This document shows, one piece after another, positions 1 through 8,112 of a stretch of 64,000 nucleotides of DNA. The notes under the pieces are model-generated. The model searched no databases, had not been told where the DNA came from, and saw only the letters and a program-made list of their open reading frames with translations. Origin of the DNA: Xanthobacter agilis (GTDB taxonomy: Bacteria; Pseudomonadota; Alphaproteobacteria; Rhizobiales; Xanthobacteraceae); contig NZ_JABWGX010000008.1 of NCBI RefSeq assembly GCF_021730435.1, positions 114,794 through 178,793 of the forward strand, read 5' to 3'. A program made the translations under genes and the position numbers. Every line of letters begins with the position of its first letter. The stretch's first letter is position 1.

Positions 1-1633
1 TGCCCTGGTCGGTGGCCATGCCCATGGTGGTGTAGCGCTTCAACAGCTCCACCGCGCGGAAGCCCTCCTTGTGGGCGATGCCCACATCCTTGGCGCTCAC
101 GTCGTTCTGGAGGTCCACGAAGGCCAGGTCCCCCTTCGCCTTCACCTGCCAGAAGGCGCGGATGCCGGTGGGCGTCTCTTCCGCCTTGGGCGCCGGCGCT
201 GCGGCGCGGGCAAATCCGGCGTCCGCCGCCGCTGCCGCGCCCTGCTCGGTGCCGGCGTTCAGGCAGTCGCTCAGGGAGAACTGGCCGGCGACGGCGCCGG
301 CGCAGCTCATGCCCGGAGGCACCGCGCCCGGCACGAAGGCCGCGATGTCCTCGCGATAGACCGGCTTGCCGCCCAGATGGCAGGTGAGGTTGAGATTCGG
401 CGTCGCGCCGCCGGAGATGCCGAGAGCCTCCACGGCGAGGGTCTGGGTGCCGGACTTGGTGCGCACCGTGATGGCCGACAGGCGCTTGCCCTTGGTGGCG
501 ATGACCTCGCCGCCGGTGATGACGCGCACGCCCAGCGCCTTCGCCTTCGCCGCGAGCGGGGAGGGCAGGGCGTCGCGCACGTCGATGACAGCTTCAAGAG
601 TCAGGCCCGCGTTGGCGGCGGCGAGGGCCGCCGCGACGCCGGCATCGTTGTTGGTGAACACCGCGGCGTTCGCCCCCGCGCCCACGCCGAACCGCTGGGC
701 ATAGGTGGCAAGCGCCTGGGCCGTCATGACGCCGGGCCGGTCATTGCCGGGAAACACGATGGGCCGGTCGAACGCGCCGGTGGCGAGGATCGCCCGCTTG
801 GCGATGATGCGCCACAGGCGTTGGCGCGGCTGGAACGCCGCCGGCACCGCCACATGGTCGCTCACCCGTTCCACGCAGGCATATTCACTGCCGTCATAGG
901 CACCGAACACGGTGGTGCGCGGCATCAGCCGTACATTCGGCAGGCTCGAAAGCTCGGCTTCCGCGCGGGCCACGAAATCGCGGGCCGGGGCGCCGTCGAT
1001 GGCCACATTCTCCGTGAGCAGGCGTCCGCCCAGGCGGAAGTCCTCGTCCGCCAGGATCACCCGGGCGCCGGAGCGCGCCGCCGCGAGCGCCGCCGCAAGG
1101 CCGGTCGCGCCCGAACCGATGACCAGCACGTCGCAGAAGGCGAATGCCTTCTCATAGGTATCCGGATCGACCAGCTCGGAGGCAGCACCAAGCCCTGCCG
1201 CGCGGCGGATGGTCGGCTCGTAGACCTTTTCCCAGAACGAGGCCGGCCACATGAAGGTCTTGTAGTAGAAGCCCGCGCCCAGGAACGGCGTGAGCCACTG
1301 GTTGACGCTCAGCGCGTCGTGCTCCAGCGAGGGCCAGCGGTTCTGGCTTTGCGCTACGAGGCCGTCGAACAGCTCCACGGTGGTGGCGCGGGTGTTCGGC
1401 TCCTTGCGGGCGCCGGTGCGCAGCTCCACCAGGGCGTTGGGCTCCTCCGAACCGCAGGTGAAAATTCCGCGCGGCCGGTGATACTTGAACGACCGGCCCA
1501 CCAGCCGCACGCCATTGGCGAGCAAGGCGGAGGCTAGGGTGTCGCCGGGGTGGCCGGTGTAGGCGACGCCGTCGAAGGTGAAGGACAGCGTGCGGCTGCG
1601 ATCGATGAGGCCGCCGGTGGAAAGACGGGTCAT
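1..1633 (-). CDS. mgdC: Sarcosine oxidase alpha-subunit family / N-methylglutamate dehydrogenase MgdC (partial, C-terminus off the left edge)
   Basis: I translated this frame by hand; about 544 codons are visible without a stop. The N-terminal 90 residues match the Fer2_4-like domain of SoxA (residues 48-61 read SFKYHRPRGIFTCG). A dinucleotide-binding fold follows, with GSGATG near residues 173-178. Heterotetrameric sarcosine oxidase oxidises N-methyl amino acids and passes the methyl group to tetrahydrofolate through the C-terminal half of alpha, which lies outside the window. The start ATG overlaps the mgdB stop in an ATGA, so the two are translationally coupled. The gmaS and mgsABC genes nearby favour N-methylglutamate over sarcosine as substrate; that choice is inference. 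A gamma subunit (mgdD/soxG) would be expected further left and cannot be seen. Confidence 0.88.
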   Translation of the reverse strand, partial: MTRLSTGGLIDRSRTLSFTFDGVAYTGHPGDTLASALLANGVRLVGRSFKYHRPRGIFTCGSEEPNALVELRTGARKEPNTRATTVELFDGLVAQSQNRWPSLEHDALSVNQWLTPFLGAGFYYKTFMWPASFWEKVYEPTIRRAAGLGAASELVDPDTYEKAFAFCDVLVIGSGATGLAAALAAARSGARVILADEDFRLGGRLLTENVAIDGAPARDFVARAEAELSSLPNVRLMPRTTVFGAYDGSEYACVERVSDHVAVPAAFQPRQRLWRIIAKRAILATGAFDRPIVFPGNDRPGVMTAQALATYAQRFGVGAGANAAVFTNNDAGVAAALAAANAGLTLEAVIDVRDALPSPLAAKAKALGVRVITGGEVIATKGKRLSAITVRTKSGTQTLAVEALGISGGATPNLNLTCHLGGKPVYREDIAAFVPGAVPPGMSCAGAVAGQFSLSDCLNAGTEQGAAAAADAGFARAAAPAPKAEETPTGIRAFWQVKAKGDLAFVDLQNDVSAKDVGIAHKEGFRAVELLKRYTTMGMATDQG

Positions 1634-1908
1634 GCCGGCACCTCGTCCGTGCTCGGGCGGGCGAATGCCACGCCGAGGATCTCATGGGTCCTGGTGTTGC
1701 GGGTCACCACCAGCCAGCGGCGGCAGCCATTGGCGTGGTACCAGTATTCGCGATGTGCCCCTTCCGGGTTCTCGCGCAGATAGGCATAGGCGTGGAACGC
1801 CTCGGCCGCGTCGGAGGCCGCCGGATCGGGGCGGGTCAGGGTCGCGTCGCCGAGATAGGCGAACTCGTGGGCGTCGCGAGACCCGCAATAGGGGCAAGGA
1901 ATGCGCAT
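1630..1908 (-). CDS. mgdB: Sarcosine oxidase delta subunit / N-methylglutamate dehydrogenase MgdB
   Basis: This 92-residue protein has the usual length of SoxD. It carries the delta-subunit zinc ligands in order: Cys5 and Cys8 (PCPYCG), then His58 and Cys62 (WYHANGC). The delta subunit is a small structural subunit at the interface of the heterotetramer. The gene lies 3 bp downstream of mgdA and overlaps mgdC by 4 bp, which is the standard soxB-D-A order. I see no anomaly in it. It belongs either to a true sarcosine oxidase or to the N-methylglutamate dehydrogenase variant, and the surrounding gene cluster supports the second. Confidence 0.92.
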   Translation of the reverse strand: MRIPCPYCGSRDAHEFAYLGDATLTRPDPAASDAAEAFHAYAYLRENPEGAHREYWYHANGCRRWLVVTRNTRTHEILGVAFARPSTDEVPA

Positions 1909-1911
1909 GGC

Positions 1912-3168
1912 TCAGTGCAGGTTCGGCTGCGCGCCGACCCCCTTCTCATCAATGATGTGGCCGGAGCGGAAGCGGTCGAGGCGGAAGGCCGCGTTGAAGT
2001 CGTGGGCGCGATCCTGGGCGATGGTGTAGGCGAAGCACCAGCCCGAGGCCGGCGTGGCCTTGAAGCCACCGTAGTTCCAACCGGTGTTGAGGTAGAGGCC
2101 GGGCAGGGGGCCCACGTCGATGATGGGCGAGCCGTCCATGGACATGTCCACGAGACCGCCCCAGGACCGCAGCAGGCGCAGACGGCCGATCATCGGCATC
2201 AGCGCCATGCCGCCTTCCAGCACGTCCTCCACCACCGGCATGTTGCCGCGCTGGGCGTAGGAATTGTAGCCGTCGATGTCGCCGCCGAAGACCAGGCCGC
2301 CCTTGTCCGACTGGCTGACGTAGAAATGCCCCATGCCAAAGGTGATGACGCCCGGAATGAGCGGCTTCAGCCCCTCCGACACGAACGCCTGGAGCACATG
2401 GCTTTCCAGCGGCATACGCAGATCCAGATGCCGGGTGAGGCGCGAGGTGGAGCCGGCTACCGCCAGCGCCACCTTGCCGCCGCGAATGGCGCCGCGCGTG
2501 GTTTCCACCCCCACCACCGCGCCCTTGTCGCGGATGAAGCCGGTGACCTCGCAATTCTGGATGATGTCCACGCCCAGCCGGTCGGCGGCGCGGGCATAGC
2601 CCCACACCACCGCGTCATGACGGGCGGTGCCGGCGCGCGGCTGCATCAGGCCGCCCTTGATGGGGAAGCGGGCGTTGTCGAAGTTGAGGAACGGGCACAT
2701 CTTGCGCACCGTCTCCGCGTCCAGCAGCTCGGAGCCCGCGCCGGCCAGCCGCATGGCATTGCCACGCCGGGCATAGGCGTCGCGCTGGGCATCGGAGTGG
2801 ATGAGATTGATAATGCCGCGCTGGGAGACCATGGCATTGTAGTTGAGGTCCTGTTCCAGGCCCTCCCACAGCTTCATGGACCACTCGTAAAAGGGTTCGT
2901 TTCCCGGCAGCAAATAGTTCGAGCGGATGATAGTGGTATTGCGCCCGGCGTTTCCGGAGCCGATATGCCCCTTCTCCAGCACCGCCACGTTGCGGATGCC
3001 GTGTTCCTTGGCAAGATAATAGGCGGTCGCAAGACCATGGCCGCCGCCGCCGACGATGATGACGTCATAGGCGGGCTTGGGAGGCGCATTCCGCCACGCC
3101 GGACGCCAGCCGGTCTGGCCGTTCAGCGCGTTGGAGATGAGGCTGAGAAACGAATAGCGCGCGGACAT
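1912..3168 (-). CDS. mgdA: Sarcosine oxidase beta subunit / N-methylglutamate dehydrogenase MgdA
   Basis: The 418-residue protein is a DAO-superfamily flavoenzyme of SoxB length. The FAD-binding glycine motif GGGGHG lies at residues 40-45. The segment AGTARHDAVVWGYARA contains a histidine (about H184) at the place where beta subunits carry covalent FMN. The reaction is oxidative N-demethylation of a secondary amino acid, here probably N-methylglutamate, in the cytoplasm. It is the first gene of the mgdABC(D) run. It is divergent from a LysR gene, with 121 bp between the starts that contain a perfect small dyad, so the LysR protein is the likely regulator. Substrate choice between sarcosine and N-methylglutamate rests on gene context only. 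Confidence 0.92.
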   Translation of the reverse strand: MSARYSFLSLISNALNGQTGWRPAWRNAPPKPAYDVIIVGGGGHGLATAYYLAKEHGIRNVAVLEKGHIGSGNAGRNTTIIRSNYLLPGNEPFYEWSMKLWEGLEQDLNYNAMVSQRGIINLIHSDAQRDAYARRGNAMRLAGAGSELLDAETVRKMCPFLNFDNARFPIKGGLMQPRAGTARHDAVVWGYARAADRLGVDIIQNCEVTGFIRDKGAVVGVETTRGAIRGGKVALAVAGSTSRLTRHLDLRMPLESHVLQAFVSEGLKPLIPGVITFGMGHFYVSQSDKGGLVFGGDIDGYNSYAQRGNMPVVEDVLEGGMALMPMIGRLRLLRSWGGLVDMSMDGSPIIDVGPLPGLYLNTGWNYGGFKATPASGWCFAYTIAQDRAHDFNAAFRLDRFRSGHIIDEKGVGAQPNLH

Positions 3169-3265
3169 GAGGCACTCGCTGCATCGGTCCCGAGAGGCCG
3201 GAAAGGGGGCTGATCACCCGTTCGATAACTCTATAGCTCGCCAGGAATGAACGGATGATATAAAT

Positions 3266-3280
3266 GATACTTATAGTATC
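3266..3280. promoter_or_regulatory. Dyad in the mgdA-LysR divergent promoter region
   Basis: The sequence GATACT-TAT-AGTATC is a perfect 6-bp inverted repeat around three bases. It sits just before the CGGAGG ribosome-binding site of the LysR gene. It is the size and place of a LysR-type operator used for autoregulation and for control of the divergent mgd operon. Its function is inferred from position only. Confidence 0.45.
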
Positions 3281-3289
3281 CGGAGGCAG

Positions 3290-4258
3290 ATGATGGCGGC
3301 GCGCGAGGCCCTTCCGTTCGATCTCAGGGCGCTGGAGATCTTCCTGGCGGTCTGCGAGGAGGGGGCCATGGCCGGCGCCGCGCGGCGGCTGGGGCTGACG
3401 CAACCGGCCGTGTCGCAGGCGGTGGCGGATCTGGAGGGGCGCATCGGCCTTGCGGTGTTCGATCGCTCGGTGCGGCCGCTGGGCCTCACGGCGGCGGGCG
3501 GGGTGCTGCGGCAGAAGGCGAGCGCGCTCATTTCCGAGGCCCGCCAGATCGCGCCTGCCTTGCGCGAGACGGAACATGGCCGCTTCCCGCTGCTGCGGGC
3601 GGGGTTGGTCGATTCCCTGGCGCGGGCCCTGGCGGCGCCTCTCGGCGGCTATCTGGCCACCTTGGCGGAAGAGGTCTCCGTGTTGTCGGGGCTCACGGCG
3701 GCCCACGCGAGCGCGCTTCTTTCGCGGCAGATGGATTTCCTGGTGGGGCTCGACGAACTGGAGGACGTGGAGGGCCTGGAGCGCTTTGCCCTCGTCACGG
3801 AACCCTATGTGCTGCTGCTGCCGGCCGGGGTGGCGCCACCGGTGCGGGTGGACGACCTGCGGCAGATGGCGTTGCCGCTGGTGCGATTCTCGGCCCGCTC
3901 GAAGACGGGCATCGAGGTGGAGCGCCATCTGCGCCGCCTCAAGGTGGAACTGCCGCGCCGGCTGGAGTTCGACACGCCGCAGGGGGTGGCGGCGACGGTG
4001 GCGGCCGGCGAGGGCTTCGCCGTCACCACCCCCCTGTGCATCCATGAAGGGGCTGTGGATCTGGCGCGGGTGCGGTGCGCGCCGCTGCCGGGTCCGGCCT
4101 TCCAGCGCCGGCTGACCCTGATCGCGCGCCGCCAGGAACTGGGCCGTCTGCCGCGTGAGATCGCGGACTTCTGCCGGAGCCGGCTGGCAGCCGACGTGCT
4201 TCCGGCGCTGGATGCGGCCATGCCGTGGCTGGCGGGAACGCTGCGGATCGAGGGGTAG
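3290..4258 (+). CDS. LysR-family transcriptional regulator beside the mgd operon
   Basis: The 322-residue protein has a LysR N-terminal winged helix (residues about 9-66: LRALEIFLAVCEEGAMAGAA, then LTQPAVSQAVADLEGRIG) and a substrate-binding domain after it. The start is set by CGGAGG four bases upstream of the double ATG at 3290/3293. It is divergent from mgdABC, the classical layout in which a LysR protein senses a pathway intermediate and activates its neighbour. An effector such as methylamine, N-methylglutamate or a related compound is plausible but not shown. It converges on the small membrane protein gene to its right, with a hairpin between them. Confidence 0.88.
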   Translation: MMAAREALPFDLRALEIFLAVCEEGAMAGAARRLGLTQPAVSQAVADLEGRIGLAVFDRSVRPLGLTAAGGVLRQKASALISEARQIAPALRETEHGRFPLLRAGLVDSLARALAAPLGGYLATLAEEVSVLSGLTAAHASALLSRQMDFLVGLDELEDVEGLERFALVTEPYVLLLPAGVAPPVRVDDLRQMALPLVRFSARSKTGIEVERHLRRLKVELPRRLEFDTPQGVAATVAAGEGFAVTTPLCIHEGAVDLARVRCAPLPGPAFQRRLTLIARRQELGRLPREIADFCRSRLAADVLPALDAAMPWLAGTLRIEG

Positions 4259-4274
4259 GGCATTCCCAAGCAAA

Positions 4275-4307
4275 AGGCCCGGCGCCGCGATGGCGTGGGC
4301 CGGGCCT
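4275..4307 (-). terminator. Rho-independent terminator between LysR and the amt-linked gene
   Basis: An 8-bp perfect stem (AGGCCCGG / CCGGGCCT) with a 17-base loop is followed on the minus strand by TTTTG. It lies between two convergent genes and probably ends the amt-small-protein transcript. The T-run is short, so efficiency is uncertain. Confidence 0.5.
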
Positions 4308-4337
4308 CTCGTCGGGTCCGCCGGTTGGCGGCAGCCG

Positions 4338-4538
4338 TCACTCGGCGGGGGTGGCGACGGCCTCGGCGGTGTGGTCGATCATTTCCTCATGCTGCGCCCT
4401 GTCCATGGAAATCTGCTTGGCGATGAAAGCGATGAAGAAGATGAGCGCGATCACCGAGAACAAGGGCTCGTAACCGGCGAATGGATAGACCTCGGCCAGG
4501 CTCGGGAGGCTGGCGAGAGACGTCACACCCGTGTGCAT
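4338..4538 (-). CDS. Small single-span membrane protein downstream of amt
   Basis: I chose the ATG at 4538 because AGGAG lies seven bases upstream; a longer frame lacks a better start. The 66-residue product begins MHTGVTSLASLP, has one hydrophobic span (PLFSVIALIFFIAFIA) near residues 25-40, and ends in an acidic cytoplasmic-type tail (MDRAQHEEMIDHTAEAVATPAE). It lies 114 bp downstream of the Amt gene, on the same strand and before a terminator-like hairpin, so it is probably co-transcribed. I do not recognise a family. An accessory or stability partner of the transporter is a reasonable guess from position alone. Confidence 0.65.
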   Translation of the reverse strand: MHTGVTSLASLPSLAEVYPFAGYEPLFSVIALIFFIAFIAKQISMDRAQHEEMIDHTAEAVATPAE

Positions 4539-4652
4539 GGAAAATCTCCTCTGCTGCGGTCCGGCGCGGGGCAAAGCCCGGCCGGCGATGAAGGGAAGGC
4601 CCGCCCTGGGCCCCAGGGAAGGGCGCGGCGCCGATGGCGCCGGCCGCCGACG

Positions 4653-6062
4653 TCAGAACTTCGCCTCGTTGCGCTGGATGTCCTCAAAGGCCGCTTCCAT
4701 GCCCGAATGGTGGGGGTAGGTGGCGGGCACGTGCTTTCCGTCCAGGCCCATGATCTCCGTGGCGGCGGGCACGCGCAGCATGCCGAACTTGGCCAGCAGC
4801 TTGGAGATGACGTAGCCGGGGACGAAGCCGAAGCCGATGGCGAACACCAGCGAGCCGATGATGTTGCCCATGGGGGTGATGACCGGCAGGCCCTCGGCAT
4901 TCACGCCGAACCAGCCAACGCCCTCACCCAGCGCGATGACCGCGCCTTCCGAGGGCAGCACCGCCGGATAGCCCCACAGCGCGAAGCCCGCCACGATGCC
5001 GCCGAACAGGCCGCAATAGCCGTGCACCGCGACCGCCCCCACGGCATCGTCGATCTTGAACTTCCGTTCCACCCAATAGTGGAGCTTGTAGGCCATGAGG
5101 GTGCCGGCCACCGCGATCACGAGCGCGATGATGGGGTGGTAGAAGTCGTTGCCGGCGCTGGCCGAGATGAGGCCGGTGAGGCCGCCCGAATAGGTCCAGT
5201 AGGCATTGCCGTTGGAGATCATGTAGGCGGCGACCATGCCGCCGAACAGGGCGAGCAGGAAGTTCATGGTGACGCCCGAAAGGGTGATCGGAACGCCATA
5301 GATGTTGGTGGCGGTGAAGTAGGGCGCAGCTTCCGTGCCGACGTTCACGATCGGGATGTGGCAGGCGGCGTAGAAGCCCCAGAAGCCCACATAGATCATG
5401 AACAGGCCGATGGTGACGAGCCAGGGATTGTGGGCCGGGATCTCGCGCGGGGTGCCGTCCGGCGCGAACTTGCCGATGCGCGGGCCGACGTTCATCAGCA
5501 CGCCCAAGGTGGCGAAGCCGGCGACCGAATGCAGGATGGCCGAGCAATATTGGTCGTGGAAACCGAGATACTGCGCCATCCAGCCGTTTCCGGCCCAGGC
5601 CCAGGCCGCCGGGATCACCCAGGCGATGGCGCCCACATAGATGGCGATCAGGAAGAAGCCCGAAGTCTTGGTGCGCTCGATGAGGGCGCCCGAGACGATG
5701 GAGGCCGCCGTCATGCCGAATAGCGCGAATGCCGCCCAGAACACGCCCGAGATGCGGTCCGTCAGGTTGGGTGCGATCTTGGTGGACCACGGCTCGAAGC
5801 CGGTGGTGAAGCTGAGCGAGCTGGTCGAGACCGGCCAGCCCTGGAAGGCGATGTAGATCCACATGCCGAACAGGAAGAAGGCAAGACCCACCAGCGGGAT
5901 CGCCATGGTGTTCTTGAGCAAAGTGTGTTGCACGTTCTTCACGCGCGCCGCACCCACTTCGTACATGCAGAATCCCACATGGATGAAGAACATGAGGACG
6001 ACCGTCAGGAAATAATAGAATTCCGTGAATATGGTCGTCAGGGCAGACAATTGATCCGTCAT
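4653..6062 (-). CDS. amt: Amt-family ammonium/methylammonium transporter
   Basis: The translated product has about eleven hydrophobic segments and Amt signatures. These include an ILHSVAGFATLG segment with the first pore histidine, and DDAVGAVAVHGYCGLFGG with the second pore histidine. I place the start at MTDQLSALTTIF (469 aa); an ATG at 6095 (MANEQ) is possible, and the longer frame is less likely. Amt proteins move ammonia or methylamine as the charged ion across the inner membrane. Its position inside a methylamine gene cluster suggests methylammonium uptake, or ammonium supply for gmaS. The motifs around the first histidine differ from the usual Amt wording, so this is a divergent subgroup. 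Confidence 0.88.
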   Translation of the reverse strand: MTDQLSALTTIFTEFYYFLTVVLMFFIHVGFCMYEVGAARVKNVQHTLLKNTMAIPLVGLAFFLFGMWIYIAFQGWPVSTSSLSFTTGFEPWSTKIAPNLTDRISGVFWAAFALFGMTAASIVSGALIERTKTSGFFLIAIYVGAIAWVIPAAWAWAGNGWMAQYLGFHDQYCSAILHSVAGFATLGVLMNVGPRIGKFAPDGTPREIPAHNPWLVTIGLFMIYVGFWGFYAACHIPIVNVGTEAAPYFTATNIYGVPITLSGVTMNFLLALFGGMVAAYMISNGNAYWTYSGGLTGLISASAGNDFYHPIIALVIAVAGTLMAYKLHYWVERKFKIDDAVGAVAVHGYCGLFGGIVAGFALWGYPAVLPSEGAVIALGEGVGWFGVNAEGLPVITPMGNIIGSLVFAIGFGFVPGYVISKLLAKFGMLRVPAATEIMGLDGKHVPATYPHHSGMEAAFEDIQRNEAKF

Positions 6063-6521
6063 GCTGGTCCCCGAACTTAATTGCTCGTTGGCCATGACAC
6101 CCGGACAGGAGCCCCCCGCCAGCATCGTCATGGGCGGTTCACTCAGGAGCAACAAATATGCCACACAGGCACAAATCGTATGCGGCGCGGTGCGCGTGAT
6201 GCCGCCGCGCCGGTGGGGAAGCGGGGCGCGTGTTAGCAAAATCTGAATTTTCAACACGTTCCGTCGAAATGCAGCGAAGCATCCGCCGGCTCAAAGAAAA
6301 CAAATCCAAGGCCGGGGTATCCCCTCTTATGGGCGCAAGACTGGGCCGCACAGGGTTGAGCTGCCGGCCATTGACGGGGTTGCATCGAAAGCAGGCGGTG
6401 CCGCTGGGTACCCGACCGCAGAGGGGGGAAAACTCTGCGGCATTGCCTAAGGGAACATCACTTTAGGTCAGTTGACGCAACGAAAACAGGCAGAGGCATG
6501 GAGAGACGCGGCCGGGACACG

Positions 6522-6556
6522 AAAAAAGGGGCCCTGGCGGATCGCCAAGGCCCCTC
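6522..6556 (-). terminator. Rho-independent terminator of gmaS; only clear feature of the 6063-6604 gap
   Basis: Read on the minus strand, a GC-rich stem (AGGGGCC...GGCCCCT with an inner TGGCG/CGCCA arm) runs into TTTTTTC, 50 bases after the gmaS stop. This is a strong intrinsic terminator. The rest of the 540-base gap up to amt must hold the amt promoter. I found no convincing sigma-54 or sigma-70 boxes there, and no ORF that looks coding. Confidence 0.8.
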
Positions 6557-6604
6557 GGAGGTCGCCTTCAGAAGGCGAACCATATGATCTTTGCGCGGAC
6601 GGGC

Positions 6605-7966
6605 TCAGATGTCGAGCGTGCGATCGCGCTCCCACTGGGTGAGGTGGCGCGAGAAGTCGTTCCACTCCTGCTGCTTCAACTTCAAATAGCCGGACACGAA
6701 CGCGTCGCCGAGCCGGTCGCCGAGCACCTTGGACTTCTCCAGGGCCCGCATGGCGTCCAGCATGTTGAGGGGCAGCTTCTTGGCGCCCTTCACCTTGTGG
6801 CCGTCCGTGTACATGTTGATGTCGAGGCGCTTGCCGGGATCACGCTCGTTGACGATGCCGTCGAGGCCCGCCGCCGCTAGGCCCGCCTGCAGCAGGTAGG
6901 GGTTGGCGGCGCCGTCGGCGAGGCGGAATTCCAGCCGTCCGGCATCGGGAATGCGGATCATGTGGGTGCGGTTGTTACCGGTGTAGGTCACCGTGTTCGG
7001 CGCCCAGGTGGCGCCCGAGATGGTGCGCGGGGCGTTGATGCGCTTGTAGGAATTCACCGTGGGATTGGTGATGGCGCACAGGGCATCCGCATTGTGGATG
7101 AGGCCGCCGATGAACTGGTAGGCCAGCTTCGACATGCCGAGTTCGTCCTTGGCATCGGCGAACGCGTTCTTGCCCTTGTTCCACAGCGAGACGTGGGCAT
7201 GGCAGCCCGAGCCGGTCAGGTTGATGAACGGCTTCGGCATGAAGGTTGCGCGCAGGCCATGCATCTCGGCGATGGACTTCACCATGTATTTGAAGAACAC
7301 ATGGCGGTCGGCGGTGAGGAGCGCATGGTCGTAGTTCCAGTTCATCTCGAACTGGCCGTTGGCATCCTCGTGGTCGTTCTGGTAGGCGCCCCAGCCGAGC
7401 TTCAGCATGGCATCGCAGATGTCCTTGATAACATCATAGCGACGCATGAGCGCGGACTGGTCATAGCAGGGCTTGTCGGCGGTGTCGGCGTCATCGGAAA
7501 TGGACTTTCCGTCAGCCGAGATGAGGAAATACTCGCATTCCACGCCGGTCTTGATCGTATAGCCAAGGTCTGCGGCGTCGGCGAGCTGCTTCTTCAGCAC
7601 GGTGCGCGGGGCCTGGGCCACTTCCTTCCCGCCCATCACGAGATCGGAGGCGAGCCAGCCGATTTCTTCTTTCCAGGGCAGCTGGATCAGGCTGGAGGGG
7701 TCGGGAACCGCGAACAGGTCGGGATCGGACGGCGACATGTCGAGCCAGGTGGCAAAACCGGCGAAGCCGGCGCCATTGCGCTGCATCTCGGCGATGGCGG
7801 AAGCCGGAACCAGCTTGGCGCGCAGGCCGCCGAACAGATCGACATAAGAGATGAGGAAATACTTGATGCCGCGTTCCTTGGCGGCCTTGGTCAGGTCGGC
7901 GGCCGCCTCGGCGGCGACCGAGGAATGCCCTTCCGCCGCGCGGGCGATGTCGGCGATACGTCTCAT
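6605..7966 (-). CDS. gmaS: Gamma-glutamylmethylamide synthetase GmaS (type III glutamine synthetase / GlnT family)
   Basis: The ATG at 7966 is preceded by GAGGAC; upstream codons of the longer frame do not look coding. The 453-residue protein is a GlnT-type synthetase. Conserved blocks include HEDANGQFEMNW, GSGCHAHVSLW (active-site histidine), NPTVNSYKR and TGNNRTHMIRIP. EDANGQFE and GNNRTH are the segments conserved in GmaS proteins. The enzyme joins glutamate and methylamine using ATP to make gamma-glutamylmethylamide. The GlnT family also makes glutamine, so the methylamine role rests on the adjacent mgsABC and mgdABC genes. It lies about 150 bp downstream of mgsC with a hairpin between. 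Confidence 0.88.
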   Translation of the reverse strand: MRRIADIARAAEGHSSVAAEAAADLTKAAKERGIKYFLISYVDLFGGLRAKLVPASAIAEMQRNGAGFAGFATWLDMSPSDPDLFAVPDPSSLIQLPWKEEIGWLASDLVMGGKEVAQAPRTVLKKQLADAADLGYTIKTGVECEYFLISADGKSISDDADTADKPCYDQSALMRRYDVIKDICDAMLKLGWGAYQNDHEDANGQFEMNWNYDHALLTADRHVFFKYMVKSIAEMHGLRATFMPKPFINLTGSGCHAHVSLWNKGKNAFADAKDELGMSKLAYQFIGGLIHNADALCAITNPTVNSYKRINAPRTISGATWAPNTVTYTGNNRTHMIRIPDAGRLEFRLADGAANPYLLQAGLAAAGLDGIVNERDPGKRLDINMYTDGHKVKGAKKLPLNMLDAMRALEKSKVLGDRLGDAFVSGYLKLKQQEWNDFSRHLTQWERDRTLDI

Positions 7967-8068
7967 GTTCGGTCCTCGGGAAGGTCGTTTTATGACGGGA
8001 AACGACAGCCCCGGCGGCGCGAGGCGAATGGGCGCGCGCACGTCGGGACCGGTGTCTCAACGGTGCCG

Positions 8069-8094
8069 TGCCCCGGGCCCGAAGGTCCGGGGCA
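8069..8094. other. Perfect 8-bp hairpin in the mgsC-gmaS spacer
   Basis: TGCCCCGG and CCGGGGCA form a perfect stem around a 10-base loop, between the mgsC stop and the gmaS start. No T-run follows on either strand. It could stabilise an RNA 3' end, cause partial termination, or set different levels for mgsABC and gmaS. Function is unproven. Confidence 0.4.
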
Positions 8095-8112
8095 GGAAGA
8101 GAGGGAGAGGGC

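Noticed and set aside
71..1537. Long plus-strand frame over the start of the window
   Set aside because: It is the shadow of mgdC on the other strand; its composition is arginine/glycine-rich and shows no family motif.
1684..3213. 509-codon plus-strand frame opposite mgdA
   Set aside because: Antisense of a clear SoxB-type gene; high GC makes long antisense frames common here.
4155..5723. 522-codon plus-strand frame opposite amt
   Set aside because: Amt on the minus strand has membrane segments and pore motifs, this frame has none.
6063..6604. Sigma-54 promoter for amt
   Set aside because: A TTTTGCT-like stretch near 6240 lacks the GG of the -24 box at the right distance.
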